This document shows positions 12,265 to 22,767 of a stretch of DNA of 64,000 bases, piece after piece. The stretch's first letter is position 1, and each line of letters starts with the position of its first letter. The stretch spans positions 36,910,667 to 36,974,666 of the forward strand of contig OY755045.1 of assembly GCA_963576565.1 (NCBI GenBank), given 5' to 3'. The translations under genes and the position numbers were made by a program. The stretch comes from Aspidapion aeneum. Taxonomy: Eukaryota > Arthropoda > Insecta > Coleoptera > Brentidae. Under the pieces are notes generated by a model. That model had not been told where the DNA came from and did not search any database. It worked only from the letters and a program-made list of their open reading frames with translations.

Positions 12265-12528
12265 TTTCTGAGAGTCTGCCTCCACGTAGTGGTCTGCCTC
12301 TTCTGGCTCTGCTCAAGTTTAACGCTGGGCACTAGGATATGAAATAAGCGCCGTCTGATTCATCAGCTTTATCATATAGTTTACAATAATTGGGCTCATA
12401 TCTGTAGTTCCTATTTTGTTCAGGTGTTTCTTCAGTGTGCAGTAACTGGTTTTTAGTCCCGTCACGTCTCTGATTTGTTTCCTATTTAGTTTAAGGATGT
12501 CCTAGGTGTGTAATATTGAGGGGGACAT
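12265..12528 (-). pseudogene. Possible LINE RNase H-end fragment
   Basis: The minus strand reads VTGLKTSYCTLKKHLNKIG around 12390-12470. It resembles the segment after RNase H in R1/jockey-type elements (the TGHCxLNxHLxxxG pattern). It appears to continue beyond the hAT insertion, on the far side of 13639. There is only one recognisable motif, so the call is tentative. Confidence 0.35.
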
Positions 12529-13631
12529 CAGGGGTTGCAAAGGGTAAGGCAACAAGGCAGCCGCTTCCGTCAAACACCTTCAGAGAGCTACCAAATTTTA
12601 ACATTTTTAAAATTTTGCCGCTCTCTAAAAAATTAAATAATTTGCAATTAAAAAGTTAAGGGAAATTGTGTGGTGCAAAGCAGAAGTAACTAACGTATGA
12701 TAAACTAATAGATGAGTTTGCATAGAAAAAGGTCGAGGATTCCAAAACTGGGCAAGTAACTTTGCCTGTTGAGGTATTTAGATTAGTTAATTACATTTGA
12801 AGTTTTTGTGAGCAGAAAATATATTTTTTTTTCCTTTTTACCAAAAATTTCACCAATTTTTTTAAAAAAGACCTAATTTTTCTCAAATTTTTGCCTGCGG
12901 TGCCATTATTTTTGTCATATGTGAAAAACTTTTTTCATAACGCGATTTTTCCAAAAATGTATTGGAATTTTACAACATTTTTGTCTGCCGGGCAGCGTAT
13001 TGTTTTTAATTTCACAGTAGTTTTTTATATTGCCAATATTTTCTTCTGTGGTGCTATTTTTGGCAAAAAGAACTTAATTTTTCACAAAAAATGTTCCACG
13101 ACGCGATTTATTCCGTAAAGTAATTCAATTTTTTATAAATTTTCGACTGTGCGCATTTTCTTTATTTTTTTTCTATAGTATTTTTTTATATTGCACTTAT
13201 TTTCTTTATCCTAGAGTGTGTTAAGCCATCTTACAATTTTTTCTATAGTAGTATTTTTCGTATTCCCTAGATATTAAGCCTGGGGCTCAAGCGATCCCAA
13301 AATGCCCTAGCCAAGTTGATAGCTGAGTGGAAAAGTATTAGAACTATTTAATTTTTTTTACATAAATCATTATATGATGTCGGATCAGAATAGAACATTG
13401 AAAACCTAAGGACTGGTCATATTTGAATGAACCGAAAACGTTTTAGCCCGAGCGTAGGTCTCTCTTACTGGATTTTTTCGGACACTTTTAATCTCTGAAA
13501 GATTGAACAGATTCATTTTACTACCTAAAAAGAGGGATTAAAAGTACACTTTTAATCTCTAAACTTCATAAAACATTAAATGAAGGGCAGCAGTTTCTCC
13601 CTTAGGCAACCAAAAAGTTAGGCACACCCCT
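12529..13631. mobile_element. Non-autonomous hAT element
   Basis: The ends are CAGGGGTTGCAAAGG and GGCACACCCCT, flanked by GGGGACAT on both sides (12521-12528 and 13632-13639). Inverted similarity continues just inside (GGCAACAAGGCAGC against GCTGCCCTTC...TTGCCTAA). At 1.1 kb it encodes no recognisable transposase. The interior shares a periodic motif (GCCTGYGGYGC near TTTTTCxAAAAATG) with 53500-54480. Confidence 0.7.
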
Positions 13632-13639
13632 GGGGACAT

Positions 13640-13978
13640 TATACCTAATTATTTTGCCATGCTTTGGTCTCAGTGTTGAATGTACGATGTTGTTCATTAA
13701 CCTATCTCTTGATACAATTAAGTACGTATCGACGTTATTGAAGTTCCAAACACAGTCCCTGGAAGTATAAATGTATTTTCAGGTCATTTTCTTGTTAAAG
13801 AATCTGCCTGTCCATTTCCTGGTAAACCTGTGTGCCCCGGCACCCCTGCAGGGGTAATCTTCTTATGTTTTGCCAGGGTTAGAAGGGATAGTAGGTAGGC
13901 AGTTTCAAACAACTCTTCAGTATATTTGTTGGTATGCTAGAGCCTTGATGACTGCGGCGTTATCTGAGAAGATTTATA

Positions 13979-14032
<54 letters not shown>

Positions 14033-14996
14033 TATCATATCCAGCCCAAAACGGAAGGGGGCGTAGTAGGTTTCGATATTCTTTGGCCTACTCAACTTAA
14101 GGAGCGGGGACAAATTTACAATCTATTTAAATTTCATTGTCTATTTTTAAAAAAACCTGGTAAAATAGGAGGGGCAGTTGCCCCTTACCCTTCCCCTTCC
14201 CCCCTGGAGATACCCATGATATGATATCTCTATTGAGATATCTTCTTTTTTGGGTCTGCACTGCATCAAGAATTTAACTTTAGGTTTAAGAATCTAAAAG
14301 TGCATTGCAGTTCATTGCCAATTTACCTGAACAACTGACTACAAATAAATAAATTAAATGCAATATAATTACAAACATTCTTTATGAAAATTATGAAAAA
14401 TATTGCAAAATATGTTTATAATTACCTGTGCATAAAAGTACCTACTTCATTATGCCAGCAATAGTCATAAATAATATGCACAAGAATACTTTGTTCCTAT
14501 GTATTTATCGTGACGTTGATCTACTTGATGGCGTATGGTGTTTGCAAGGGATAAACACGATACACGTACTGAATAAAGTATTAAATTAAATGAAATTTAA
14601 CAAACTTATATTTTAAAATTAGTAAGGGGGACCACGTCCAGATAAAGCGAGATAAGTAAGGCGTTTTGGACAAAATTAAAATATACGGCCTGGTTTTTTT
14701 GTCCCAATAAAACTTTTGGTTTTGGTCATCCAAGTTTTTTTAAATTGGTTTTTTTAATTGTTTTTTATACAAATAGAATTTTTTTTATTCAAAATCAGGC
14801 TTATATAGCCCCGACGTCGTCATTTACGCCTAACAAATATTGTCACCATAAATTACATTTATACAGAATGCACTAAACAACTGAAAATGCATTATAAGCT
14901 TTTTAAAAAATAAAAAATATAAAAGTATTTGAATTTTTTCTGATGCACCTCTGCAAATCAGAGTATGAGAGAAAGAGAGGCAGACAGATGTTCAGG
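13640..14996. other. Unassigned stretch with AT microsatellite
   Basis: No exon is recognised. It contains a (TA)n microsatellite at about 13979-14030 and a C-rich segment near 14170-14210 that may be the end of a decayed MITE. The ORF across 13870-14100 is largely microsatellite. Confidence 0.5.
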
Positions 14997-15339
14997 TAGG
15001 GTATCCAAGTCCCGGGACCAAATATGTTTTCGGGACTTCGGGACCAAATGTCAGTCCCGGGACTGGTCTCGAAACTAAAATAAAAGTAATTGAATTAATT
15101 TAACACAGAACAGAACACAGGTTTATTGATATTGGTAAATGGTTAACATAAAAACAAATTGACAAACGTAGCAAATAAAAAGGTAAGAAACGTGGAATTT
15201 CGTACCCGTGAATTTAAAAATCAAACAAGTTTCGTGGCTAATCGGGCAAAAAGGAGTTTTTTTGTTTCCCTTATATTTTTCCGTGGGTAGCCTGAAAGCT
15301 AAACCTCACGGGGGTCCAAGATCTAATGGACACCTAATA

Positions 15340-15388
15340 AGTGTTGACAGTTAAACGTTTCGTCCTTATGGGACTCCTCAGAACACTG
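15340..15388 (-). ncRNA. Hammerhead ribozyme, type I (array copy 1)
   Basis: The minus strand has CTGAGGA, a stem II of GTCC/GGAC closed by CATAA, GAAA, and the cleavage triplet GTC. AGTGTT pairs with AACACT in stem I. Stem III has a G-to-T change (ACGT before the TTAA loop), leaving only three pairs, so activity may be reduced. Confidence 0.8.
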
Positions 15389-15857
15389 CTGGTCGATGTG
15401 ACAAATCTTGCGAAGTTAATCAGACGGTTTTGTCTCTAATTAAATGTAATTAGTGAGCGAACTATAGCAAGAGGCGCCATCCACCGAGATACGAGAGAAA
15501 CAAAAAACCAAAAGCAGGCGAAAGAAAACACTGCTATACAATATCGATCAATGAAAAGATCGAATGCAAATAAAAGAAAACAACTATAGTCCGTGACCTA
15601 CGACAGCTCTTTGTCTTTCAGGCCGGATCAACACAGATTGCATTTTTACCCGTCTTCAAGACAGTGAGCGTCAATCAACGGAATTTTTAAGCCAAATAAT
15701 ACTAACAAACGTGGAATTTCGACCCGTGAATTTAAAAATCAAACAAGTTTCGTGGCTAATCGGGCAAAAAGGAGTTTTTTTGTTTCCCTTATATTTTTCC
15801 GTGGGTAGCCTGAAAGCTAAACCTCACGGGGGTCCAAGATCTAATGGACACCTAATA

Positions 15858-15905
15858 AGTGTTGACAGTTAACCGTTTCGTCCTTATGGGACTCCTCAGA
15901 ACACT
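15858..15905 (-). ncRNA. Hammerhead ribozyme, type I (array copy 2)
   Basis: All core positions are present on the minus strand: CTGAGGA, stem II GTCC/GGAC, GAAA, a four-pair stem III (ACGG/CTGT with a G-T wobble, loop TTAA), GTC, and stem I AGTGTT/AACACT. It is the last unit before the orientation switch. Confidence 0.9.
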
Positions 15906-16115
15906 GCTGGTCGATGTGACAAATCTATTTATTTGCATTCGATCTTTTCATTGATCGATATTGTATAGCAGTGTTTTCTTTCGCCTGCTTTTGGTTTTTT
16001 TGTTTCTCTCGTATCTCGGTGGATGGCGCCTCTTGCTATAGTTCGCTCACTAATTACATTTAATTAGAGACAAAACCGTCTGATAAACTTCGCAAGATTT
16101 GTCACATCGACCAGC

Positions 16116-16163
16116 AGTGTTCTGAGGAGTCCCATAAGGACGAAACGGTTAACTGTCAACACT
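16116..16163 (+). ncRNA. Hammerhead ribozyme, type I (array copy 3)
   Basis: The + strand has stem I AGTGTT, core CTGAGGA, stem II GTCC-CATAA-GGAC, GAAA, stem III ACGG-TTAA-CTGT, then C, then AACACT. Predicted self-cleavage is after C16157. An outer ACC/GGT helix beyond an internal loop could extend stem I and give the tertiary contact usual in natural hammerheads. Confidence 0.92.
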
Positions 16164-16633
16164 TATTAGGTGTCCATTAGATCTTGGACCCCCGTGAGGT
16201 TTAGCTTTCAGGCTACCCACGGAAAAATATAAGGGAAACAAAAAAACTCCTTTTTGCCCGATTAGCCACGAAACTTGTTTGATTTTTAAATTCACGGGTC
16301 GAAATTCCACGTTTGTTAGTATTATTTGGCTTAAAAATTCCGTTGATTGACGCTCACTGTCTTGAAGACGGGTAAAAATGCAATCTGTGTTGATCCGGCC
16401 TGAAAGACAAAGAGCTGTCGTAGGTCACGGACTATAGTTGTTTTCTTTTATTTGCATTCGATCTTTTCATTGATCGATATTGTATAGCAGTGTTTTCTTT
16501 CGCCTGCTTTTGGTTTTTTGTTTCTCTCGTATCTCGGTGGATGGCGCCTCTTGCTATAGTTCGCTCACTAATTACATTTAATTAGAGACAAAACCGTCTG
16601 ATTAACTTCGCAAGATTTGTCACATCGACCAGC

Positions 16634-16681
16634 AGTGTTCTGAGGAGTCCCATAAGGACGAAACGGTTAACTGTCAACACT
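16634..16681 (+). ncRNA. Hammerhead ribozyme, type I (array copy 4)
   Basis: Same sequence as the copy at 16116 over the core and all three stems. Predicted cleavage is after C16675. It lies 518 bp downstream of the preceding copy. Confidence 0.92.
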
Positions 16682-17153
16682 TATTAGGTGTCCATTAGAT
16701 CTTGGACCCCCGTGAGGTTTAGCTTTCAGGCTACCCACGGAAAAATATAAGGGAAACAAAAAAACTCCTTTTTGCCCGATTAGCCACGAAACTTGTTTGA
16801 TTTTTAAATTCACGGGTACGAAATTCCACGTTTGTTAGTATTATTTGGCTTAAAAATTCCGTTGATTGACGCTCACTGTCTTGAAGACGGGTAAAAATGC
16901 AATCTGTGTTGATCCGGCCTGAAAGACAAAGAGCTGTCGTAGGTCACGGACTATAGTTGTTTTCTTTTATTTGCATTCGATCTTTTCATTGATCGATATT
17001 GTATAGCAGTGTTTTCTTTCGCCTGCTTTTGGTTTTTTTGTTTCTCTCGTATCTCGGTGGATGGCGCCTCTTGCTATAGTTCGCTCACTAATTACATTTA
17101 ATTAGAGACAAAACCGTCTGATTAACTTCGCAAGATTTGTCACATCGACCAGC

Positions 17154-17201
17154 AGTGTTCTGAGGAGTCCCATAAGGACGAAACGGTTAACTGTCAACAC
17201 T
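17154..17201 (+). ncRNA. Hammerhead ribozyme, type I (array copy 5)
   Basis: The core CTGAGGA, stem II, GAAA, stem III and GTC are all intact. Predicted cleavage is after C17195. With the neighbouring sites this would release 520-nt monomers from a read-through transcript. Confidence 0.92.
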
Positions 17202-17673
17202 TATTAGGTGTCCATTAGATCTTGGACCCCCGTGAGGTTTAGCTTTCAAGCTACCCACGGAAAAATATAAGGGAAACAAAAAAACTCCTTTTTGCCCGAT
17301 TAGCCACGAAACTTGTTTGATTTTTAAATTCACGGGTACGAAATTCCACGTTTGTTAGTATTATTTGGCTTAAAAATTCCGTTGATTGACGCTCACTGTC
17401 TTGAAGACGGGTAAAAATGCAATCTGTGTTGATCCGGCCTGAAAGACAAAGAGCTGTCGTAGGTCACGGACAATAGTTGTTTTCTTTTATTTGCATTCGA
17501 TCTTTTCATTGATCGATATTGTATAGCAGTGTTTTCTTTCGCCTGCTTTTGGTTTTTTTGTTTCTCTCGTATCTCGGTGGATGGCGCCTCTTGCTATAGT
17601 TCGCACACTAATTACATTTAATTAGAGACAAAACCGTCTGATTAACTTCGCAAGATTTGTCACATCGACCAGC

Positions 17674-17721
17674 AGTGTTCTGAGGAGTCCCATAAGGACG
17701 AAACGTTTAACTGTCAACACT
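17674..17721 (+). ncRNA. Hammerhead ribozyme, type I (array copy 6)
   Basis: The core is intact and predicted cleavage is after C17715. It carries the same stem III change as copy 1 (ACGT in place of ACGG), so these two outermost copies share a variant. Confidence 0.82.
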
Positions 17722-18044
17722 TATTAGGTGTCCATTAGATCTTGGACCCCCGTGAGGTTTACCTTTCAGGCTACCCACGGAAAAATATAAGGGAAACAAA
17801 AAAACTCCTTTTTGCCCGATTAGCCACGAAACTTGTTTGATTTTTAAAAAGGTAAGTATAGGGAAACATTACTTTTGTCCAAAGTGAGATTTAAGTGCCA
17901 CGAGTGCATTTAACGACTTATCATCTTCACTGCAAGTAAAGAAAGCTTTAAACAGCTTTTGCGATCCTTTCGCGTTCATGCAATAGACGGCGCTGCGTCA
18001 CGCTTTTTTTTTAACCGGTATGCGCATTCGCAAGGAGATCCCTA

Positions 18045-18930
18045 TCACGCTCGAGAAGCGGCAAGTGCGCGGAAATGTTGGTGTGTGTTGGTTTTGAAAC
18101 GGTTCAGGTTGTAACCTGCAGGGAAAACTGTCGCAGGGAGTTTATTCCACAGCGATGCTGTTCTCCAGAGATATGAATTCTGATATAATGAGGTTCTTGG
18201 TGCCTCTATTTTGACAATAAATTGATGGTTACTTTCTGTTTGACGTGTTCGCCTAGTAGGTACTACTCTCGGGGGGATCATACGTGCCAACTCTTCAGAG
18301 CATTTTCCGTGATAATACCTGTAGAAGAGAGATAGATCGCCCACAGTTCTTCGATGTTCGAGACTATCCAAGCTACGGGTAAGTGCGGGGTCATTGATCA
18401 GCTTGATAGCTCGTTTTTGCACGGTGTTCAAAAGCATTAAGGTATGTTTGGGTGCCGAACTCCATATATGTGAGCAGTACTCCATAGTTGGTCGAATCTG
18501 GGCTTTGTAGAGTGTCAGCAGTTGGCTTGGTGTATACAGATGTCTTGTACGAAATAGCACCCCAAGCTTTTGGGACGCCCCTTTAGCTATATCTGCCACG
18601 TGACTGTGCCAAGACATGTTGGTCTCTGCAGTGACTCCTAAGATGTTCAACTGGCTCTGCAATGCGACAGCACTTCCAGATAGCATGACGTTTGGCTCAC
18701 CGGTGCTGGTCTTTTTTGAATACAGGGCTGCTTGGGTTTTCTGCGCGTTGAACTGTACAAGGTTTTTGTTGCCTCAGTCCTCTATTATCTCCAAGTCGTT
18801 ATTTATCTGTGATATTTCAGTTAGTCTAAGCTAATGGAATTCACGTGCGGAGAGACATGTGGGTGGTATGACTGAGGAGACTACATTGCCATCATCTGCA
18901 AAGCAATAAAGTGGATTTACTGTTTATTAT
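18045..18930 (-). pseudogene. Jockey/CR1-type LINE, 3' part
   Basis: A 213-codon open frame (18686 to 18045) with an upstream remnant to about 18930. Motifs in order: LNILGVTAETNMSWHSHV; KAQIRPTMEYCSHIWSSAP; LLNTVQKRAIKLINDPALT; RRTVGDLSLFYRYYHGKCSE; YLWRTASLWNKLPATVFPAG; then the C-terminus ALAASRA. This is the domain after the RT palm/thumb in jockey-superfamily LINEs. The upstream RT and endonuclease are absent (5' truncation), so the insertion is dead on arrival. The clade (CR1, jockey or related) is not settled. It lies inside the hAT at 14997-19064. Confidence 0.8.
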
Positions 18931-19068
18931 GCATGTGTCTGGTATAATTTAGCGGTTTCGGGACCAAGTTGAGGTCCCGGGACCTTCACTGAGTCCCGGG
19001 ACCACGTTTTTTAGGAATACTCCTGGGACCGCCCCGGGACCAATTCCCGGTACTGAATACCCTATGTA

Positions 19069-20187
19069 CAGGGTTTTGCTGTATATTTTTACACCATATC
19101 TAAAATGTTTATTTAAATAGATATCAAAGTTTCCTAATATCTAAAATGTTTATTTAAATAGATATCAAAGTTTCCTAATTTTTTACGAAGTTTAAGAATA
19201 TTTGTGTCAGAGTCGAAAAAGTAATTCTAAATGTCAAAAAGTTCGATGGTTTTTTAACCCTATATATTATTTTAGAATTTTATAAATCTTTCCTTTCTAA
19301 CTTCAAAAATATATTTGTTGCATGGGATTATTTCGTTTACTAGTTTAAAAGCTTTATAAACTTAAATTGGTACTCTTTAAAATACTTGTCAACTTGTCAA
19401 AGTTTTAGAAGTGGTTAAAGATGGTTTTTTCCGAGAAAGAAAAACTGCATATGATTACATTTTTTCCTCAAATAATGAAAACACATCTATAGCTCGCAAC
19501 CAGTATTATATTCAGTTTTCCGGCAAAGACAACCAATTCGCCAAACCATATTTAATACAGTAAATAGATTATTATGGGCAGCAATTAGCCCTGATTGTTC
19601 TCCCCTTGATTTTTTTAGGGCTACAGGCTGGTAACACTTCAAATTCTACAAGAGAAAATACAACAGATGATCGTCGATCGTAATCAAAATTCCGCACACT
19701 CAATCTATCAAGCAATTCAAAGAAAATTTATAAGAATAATTATAATAATAATCAAGGAAGCTATGTAGAAAATTACCAAGTATTACCGAACCAAGTTTTT
19801 TGAAATATTAGATATTTATTTTTTTCATAAAAATTTTTATCCTTTTTTGTTTTTACTGGCTTGCGGCGCCACACATTACTGTGCAGAATCACCGCGGATG
19901 GTAAATATTAAACATTATACACCTTACAAAAGCAACAACATCACTTTTTGTCTCAATGCGATTGTCTTTTTCGTTGCTGCCTTAATGTAATAAAGAGAAT
20001 CCTTAAGTTTTTAAAACTTTTAAACGTATTATATCTCCAAAACTAATAAACGAAACACAGGTTGTACCATTAAAAAAAACCAAATATTCTTAAACTAAAA
20101 AATTATGAAACTTTTGATTTCATCAGATTTTGATATCTATTCAAAGAAACGTTTTAGATATGGTGAAAAATATACAGGAAAACCCTG
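19069..20187 (+). mobile_element. Decayed mariner/Tc1-type transposon
   Basis: Long imperfect inverted ends: CAGGGTTTTGCTGTATATTT on the left and AATATACAGGAAAACCCTG on the right, with similarity continuing through CCATATCTAAAATGTTT and AGATATCAAA. A TA flanks each side (19067-19068, 20188-20189). The + strand near 19565-19620 reads NRLLWAAISPDCSPLDFF, resembling the catalytic-end SPDLNPLDFF motif of mariner transposases. The rest of the ORF is shattered. A 41-bp tandem duplication lies in the left end (19098-19179). Confidence 0.7.
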
Positions 20188-20571
20188 TACTTACTTTGTT
20201 TTTATGGTTGTTACTTCGGTGTTTTATTTATTTTCAAAATGTTTCTCAGCAATTTTCAACTAAAATCAATTTGTTACGGTTACTAAATTTTTTCAATACC
20301 TTTTTAAATAATTTCGTACGATTATTGGTGGATGAAATATAATAACCTCACCAAGAAATGCTGTTTATAAGGTGCAAAATATAATCTTATATCCGACCAC
20401 TCCCCACTGGGTTTAACGGGGTTTAACCTTCATAGCATTGAGTAATTGAAAAAGTTTTTAACACTACGTAGGTATATAAATTATTTTAAGTCTTCATACC
20501 ATAATTATTATTATCATACCATGATAATATCAGGTTTATAAAAAATGATATGATCCAAAACTTTAGAATTT

Positions 20572-21070
20572 TTACCTTCCTAGCCCGCGTAGCAATGGCT
20601 AGAGAAGGTATTATTTTCGACGAAAATTTTTTTTTCAGATAACGCCAAAAATGTGTTATTTGGATGTATTTTGAGGTGTCTGTGTGTGCGTATATGATTT
20701 CTGTCTGTAACACGATACCTCCTAAACCTCTGAACCGATTTTCATAAAATTTTCAGGTAAAATAGTGTTCGACACTCTTACGAGCTGATTGGATTTTGGT
20801 CAAAATCCATTAATGCTAATGATAGTTTTTTTACAATTAAAAACTTTAAAAAATGCTAACTTTTTAACGGAATATGGTATCAATACACTGTTTTCGGAAA
20901 ATAGTAGAATATGTGTTGCTCAATAATTCACGTTATAACCAAAAACTTCGTAGGAGCTTCAGTTTCTGAGATATTTACAAAAATCTGTTTTCAAGGCTAA
21001 TATATTATCATGGCTTCACTTGAAGTGTGATAATAGGCTAGCTAGGAAGGTGTCAGATCCGTCATGGATC
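20572..21070. repeat. Dispersed repeat, ACCTTCCTAGCC family
   Basis: Begins with an imperfect hairpin (ACCTTCCTAGCCCG...GGCTAGAGAAGGT) and ends AGCTAGGAAGGTGTCAG followed by ATCCGTCATGGATCC. A second copy with the same beginning and end is at 53838-54262. There is no ORF. The class (a foldback, or a Helitron-like end) is unclear. Confidence 0.65.
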
Positions 21071-21937
21071 CATTTATTTTTTAATATTTCTATATTTTAA
21101 AATTGTCTAATTTAAATAAATAACAAATGAAATAATTCGCATCTTCTTGAGAAAATAAATTTATATCAAAAACAAACAATTTAAACTTTCACCGAGATGA
21201 TTTTTAATGATGAGTTCACACACAAAGGTGCAAAGTTGAAGAATATGCACTAGGTTCAGTAGCGCAGTAAAAATAATAAAGAGGGGTTCAAGAAGTAAGT
21301 AAGAGCAAATTGGAGCAATCGAAGGAAATATACCCAATTCTAAATACGAACATTTTAGCATTTATTTAAATATTTAATCAAACTGGAAAAGTTATATGGA
21401 TCTTTTATGTAAGGGTAATAATAAATACGGTGTTTGATTTCCATTATCCATCACGCTAGAGTAAAAAGCGCCACAAAACAAGAGAAATTAGTTTTTAAAA
21501 GGAATAAAATATGTGTACTAACATAAATGTTTGCCTTAACAAAAAAAACAGAGTTTGGTAACCTTTAAAGTAAACACACTTCCACTAATAGTTACAGGGA
21601 CAAATCCAAGAAGGCGGAAGCCTAAGGGAAGATGGAAACTTTTTGTATTATTTAATAATTTTATTTTTGCATTTGTAATTTCCTTCGAACATTAAACCAG
21701 TTAATTATCTAAGAAAATTTCCTTTATTAAGAATAATACTGTTTCTTTTAAAGACTTTTTTAAATGCAAAATAATTGACAGTTTGCTGAAAGTTCGTTTT
21801 ATTGTAAATTAAATGCATGTAAAAGTCCGTCAAAATGCCTGTTACCTTAAAAAAACATATATTTTTACGAAACAACACTGAAAAAAACTATTGAAATAGA
21901 TAACAAATGATAGATATAACTTACCACGACTAGTATC
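21071..21937. other. AT-rich stretch, nothing recognised
   Basis: No exon, element end or motif could be recognised. The small open frames lack known domains. Confidence 0.4.
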
Positions 21938-22641
21938 TTTGCTCCGCCACCCGGATGAGGGTGGTAAACAAAGATCGAAAGTCAAAAGATCGAAAGACAA
22001 AAGATCGAATACAAAAGATCGAAAAACAAAAGATCGAAAAGGCAAAAGATCGAAAATAAAAAAGATCGAAAAACAAAAGATCGAAAGACAAAAGATCGAA
22101 AATACAGAAGAACTAAAAACAAAAAATCGAAAAGGTAAAAGATCGAAAACCAAAAGATCGAAAGTACAAAGATCGAAAGACAAAAGTTTTTTTTTACAAA
22201 GTATGTTAAAAAGAGACCCCATAGTCGAACCGGTTCGATTCGGTTCGGTTTAGTCACAAACCCTCTAGGATCCCGGAAAAAAAATCAGGAAAGTTTTTTT
22301 TTGAAAAAAGTATGTAATAGCGATATTTTGAAATGCGCTATTTTGATACACGCTATTTTGATACGAGCTATTTTAATCTTTTGTCTTTCGATCTTTTGTA
22401 CTTTCGATCTTCTGTACTTTCGATCTTTTGTTTTTCGATCTTTTGTATTTTAGATCTTTTGCATTTTCGATCTTTTGTAGTTTCGATCTTTTGTTTTTCG
22501 ATCTTTTGTGGTTTAGATCTTTTGTCTTTTCGACCATTTGTATTTGGATCTTTTGCCTTTTCGATCTTTTGTTTTTCGATCTTTTGTATTCGATCTTTTG
22601 TCTTTCGATCTTTGTTACTCCACCCATTGGACGAGGAGGTA
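21938..22641. mobile_element. Foldback element with GATC-containing minisatellite arms
   Basis: Two arms of tandem, variable 13-17-bp units of the type AAAAGATCGAAAGAC face each other. The left arm (about 21972-22190) reads AAGATCGAAA and the right arm (about 22376-22618) is its inverse (TTTCGATCTTTTGT). The outer ends are also inverted: TTGCTCCGCCACCCGG... against ...CACCCATTGGACGAGG. The ~180-bp centre (22192-22372) contains GAACCGGTTCGATTC and three repeats of a CTATTTTGATA-type motif. The architecture is that of Drosophila FB-like elements. Open frames through the arms (KDRKTKDRKGKRS) are artefacts. Confidence 0.8.
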
Positions 22642-22643
22642 CA

Positions 22644-22767
22644 AGCGCGGATCTACAAAAGGGGAAAAAGGGGATACACCTTCTGGTCACTATGCAAAAT
22701 AGTTTGACGCAATATTGATTATGATATTTCCCCTCCCCCCAAATAAAGTTCCTAGATCCACCCCTGG
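22644..22767. mobile_element. Short MITE (GCGGATCTA family)
   Basis: Ends GCGCGGATCTACAAAAGGGG and AGTTCCTAGATCCACCCC. It shares its interior (CTGGTCACTATGCAAAATAG, ATTGATTATGATAT) with the copy at 36056-36217. It directly abuts the foldback element. Confidence 0.6.

Larger units (their letters stand above)
15188..17848. repeat. Hammerhead-ribozyme repeat array (family A), inverted in the middle
   Basis: About five units of 520 bp. The first ~1.4 units (15188-15927) run with the ribozyme on the minus strand. Then the array flips near 15927, and ~3.7 units run with the ribozyme on the + strand to 17848. Ribozyme-to-ribozyme spacing on the + side is 518, 520 and 520 bp, and the units are nearly identical. 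The whole block is bounded by the 12-bp direct repeat TAAAAAGGTAAG (15176-15187 and 17845-17856), of which at least AAGGTAAG is not part of the unit. That suggests one insertion event. No ORF is present. Structure and ribozyme resemble animal retrozymes and ribozyme-bearing satellites such as Dolichopoda pDo500. Confidence 0.9.
14997..19064. mobile_element. hAT element carrying nested insertions
   Basis: The ends are TAGGGTATCCAAGTCCCGGG and CCCGGTACTGAATACCCTA. The 8-bp direct repeats differ by one base (TGTTCAGG 14989-14996, TGTACAGG 19065-19072). Subterminal zones (15010-15080 and 18953-19045) are packed with GTCCCGGGAC-type palindromes, likely transposase sites. The interior holds the hammerhead array (15188-17848) and a LINE fragment (18045-18930). 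No hAT transposase is left. The right-hand target duplication falls on the tip of the mariner at 19069, so the hAT jumped into that element. Confidence 0.85.

Noticed and set aside
15188..17848. CRISPR-like array
   Set aside because: The units are 520 bp without spacers, in a eukaryotic genome, and carry ribozyme folds.
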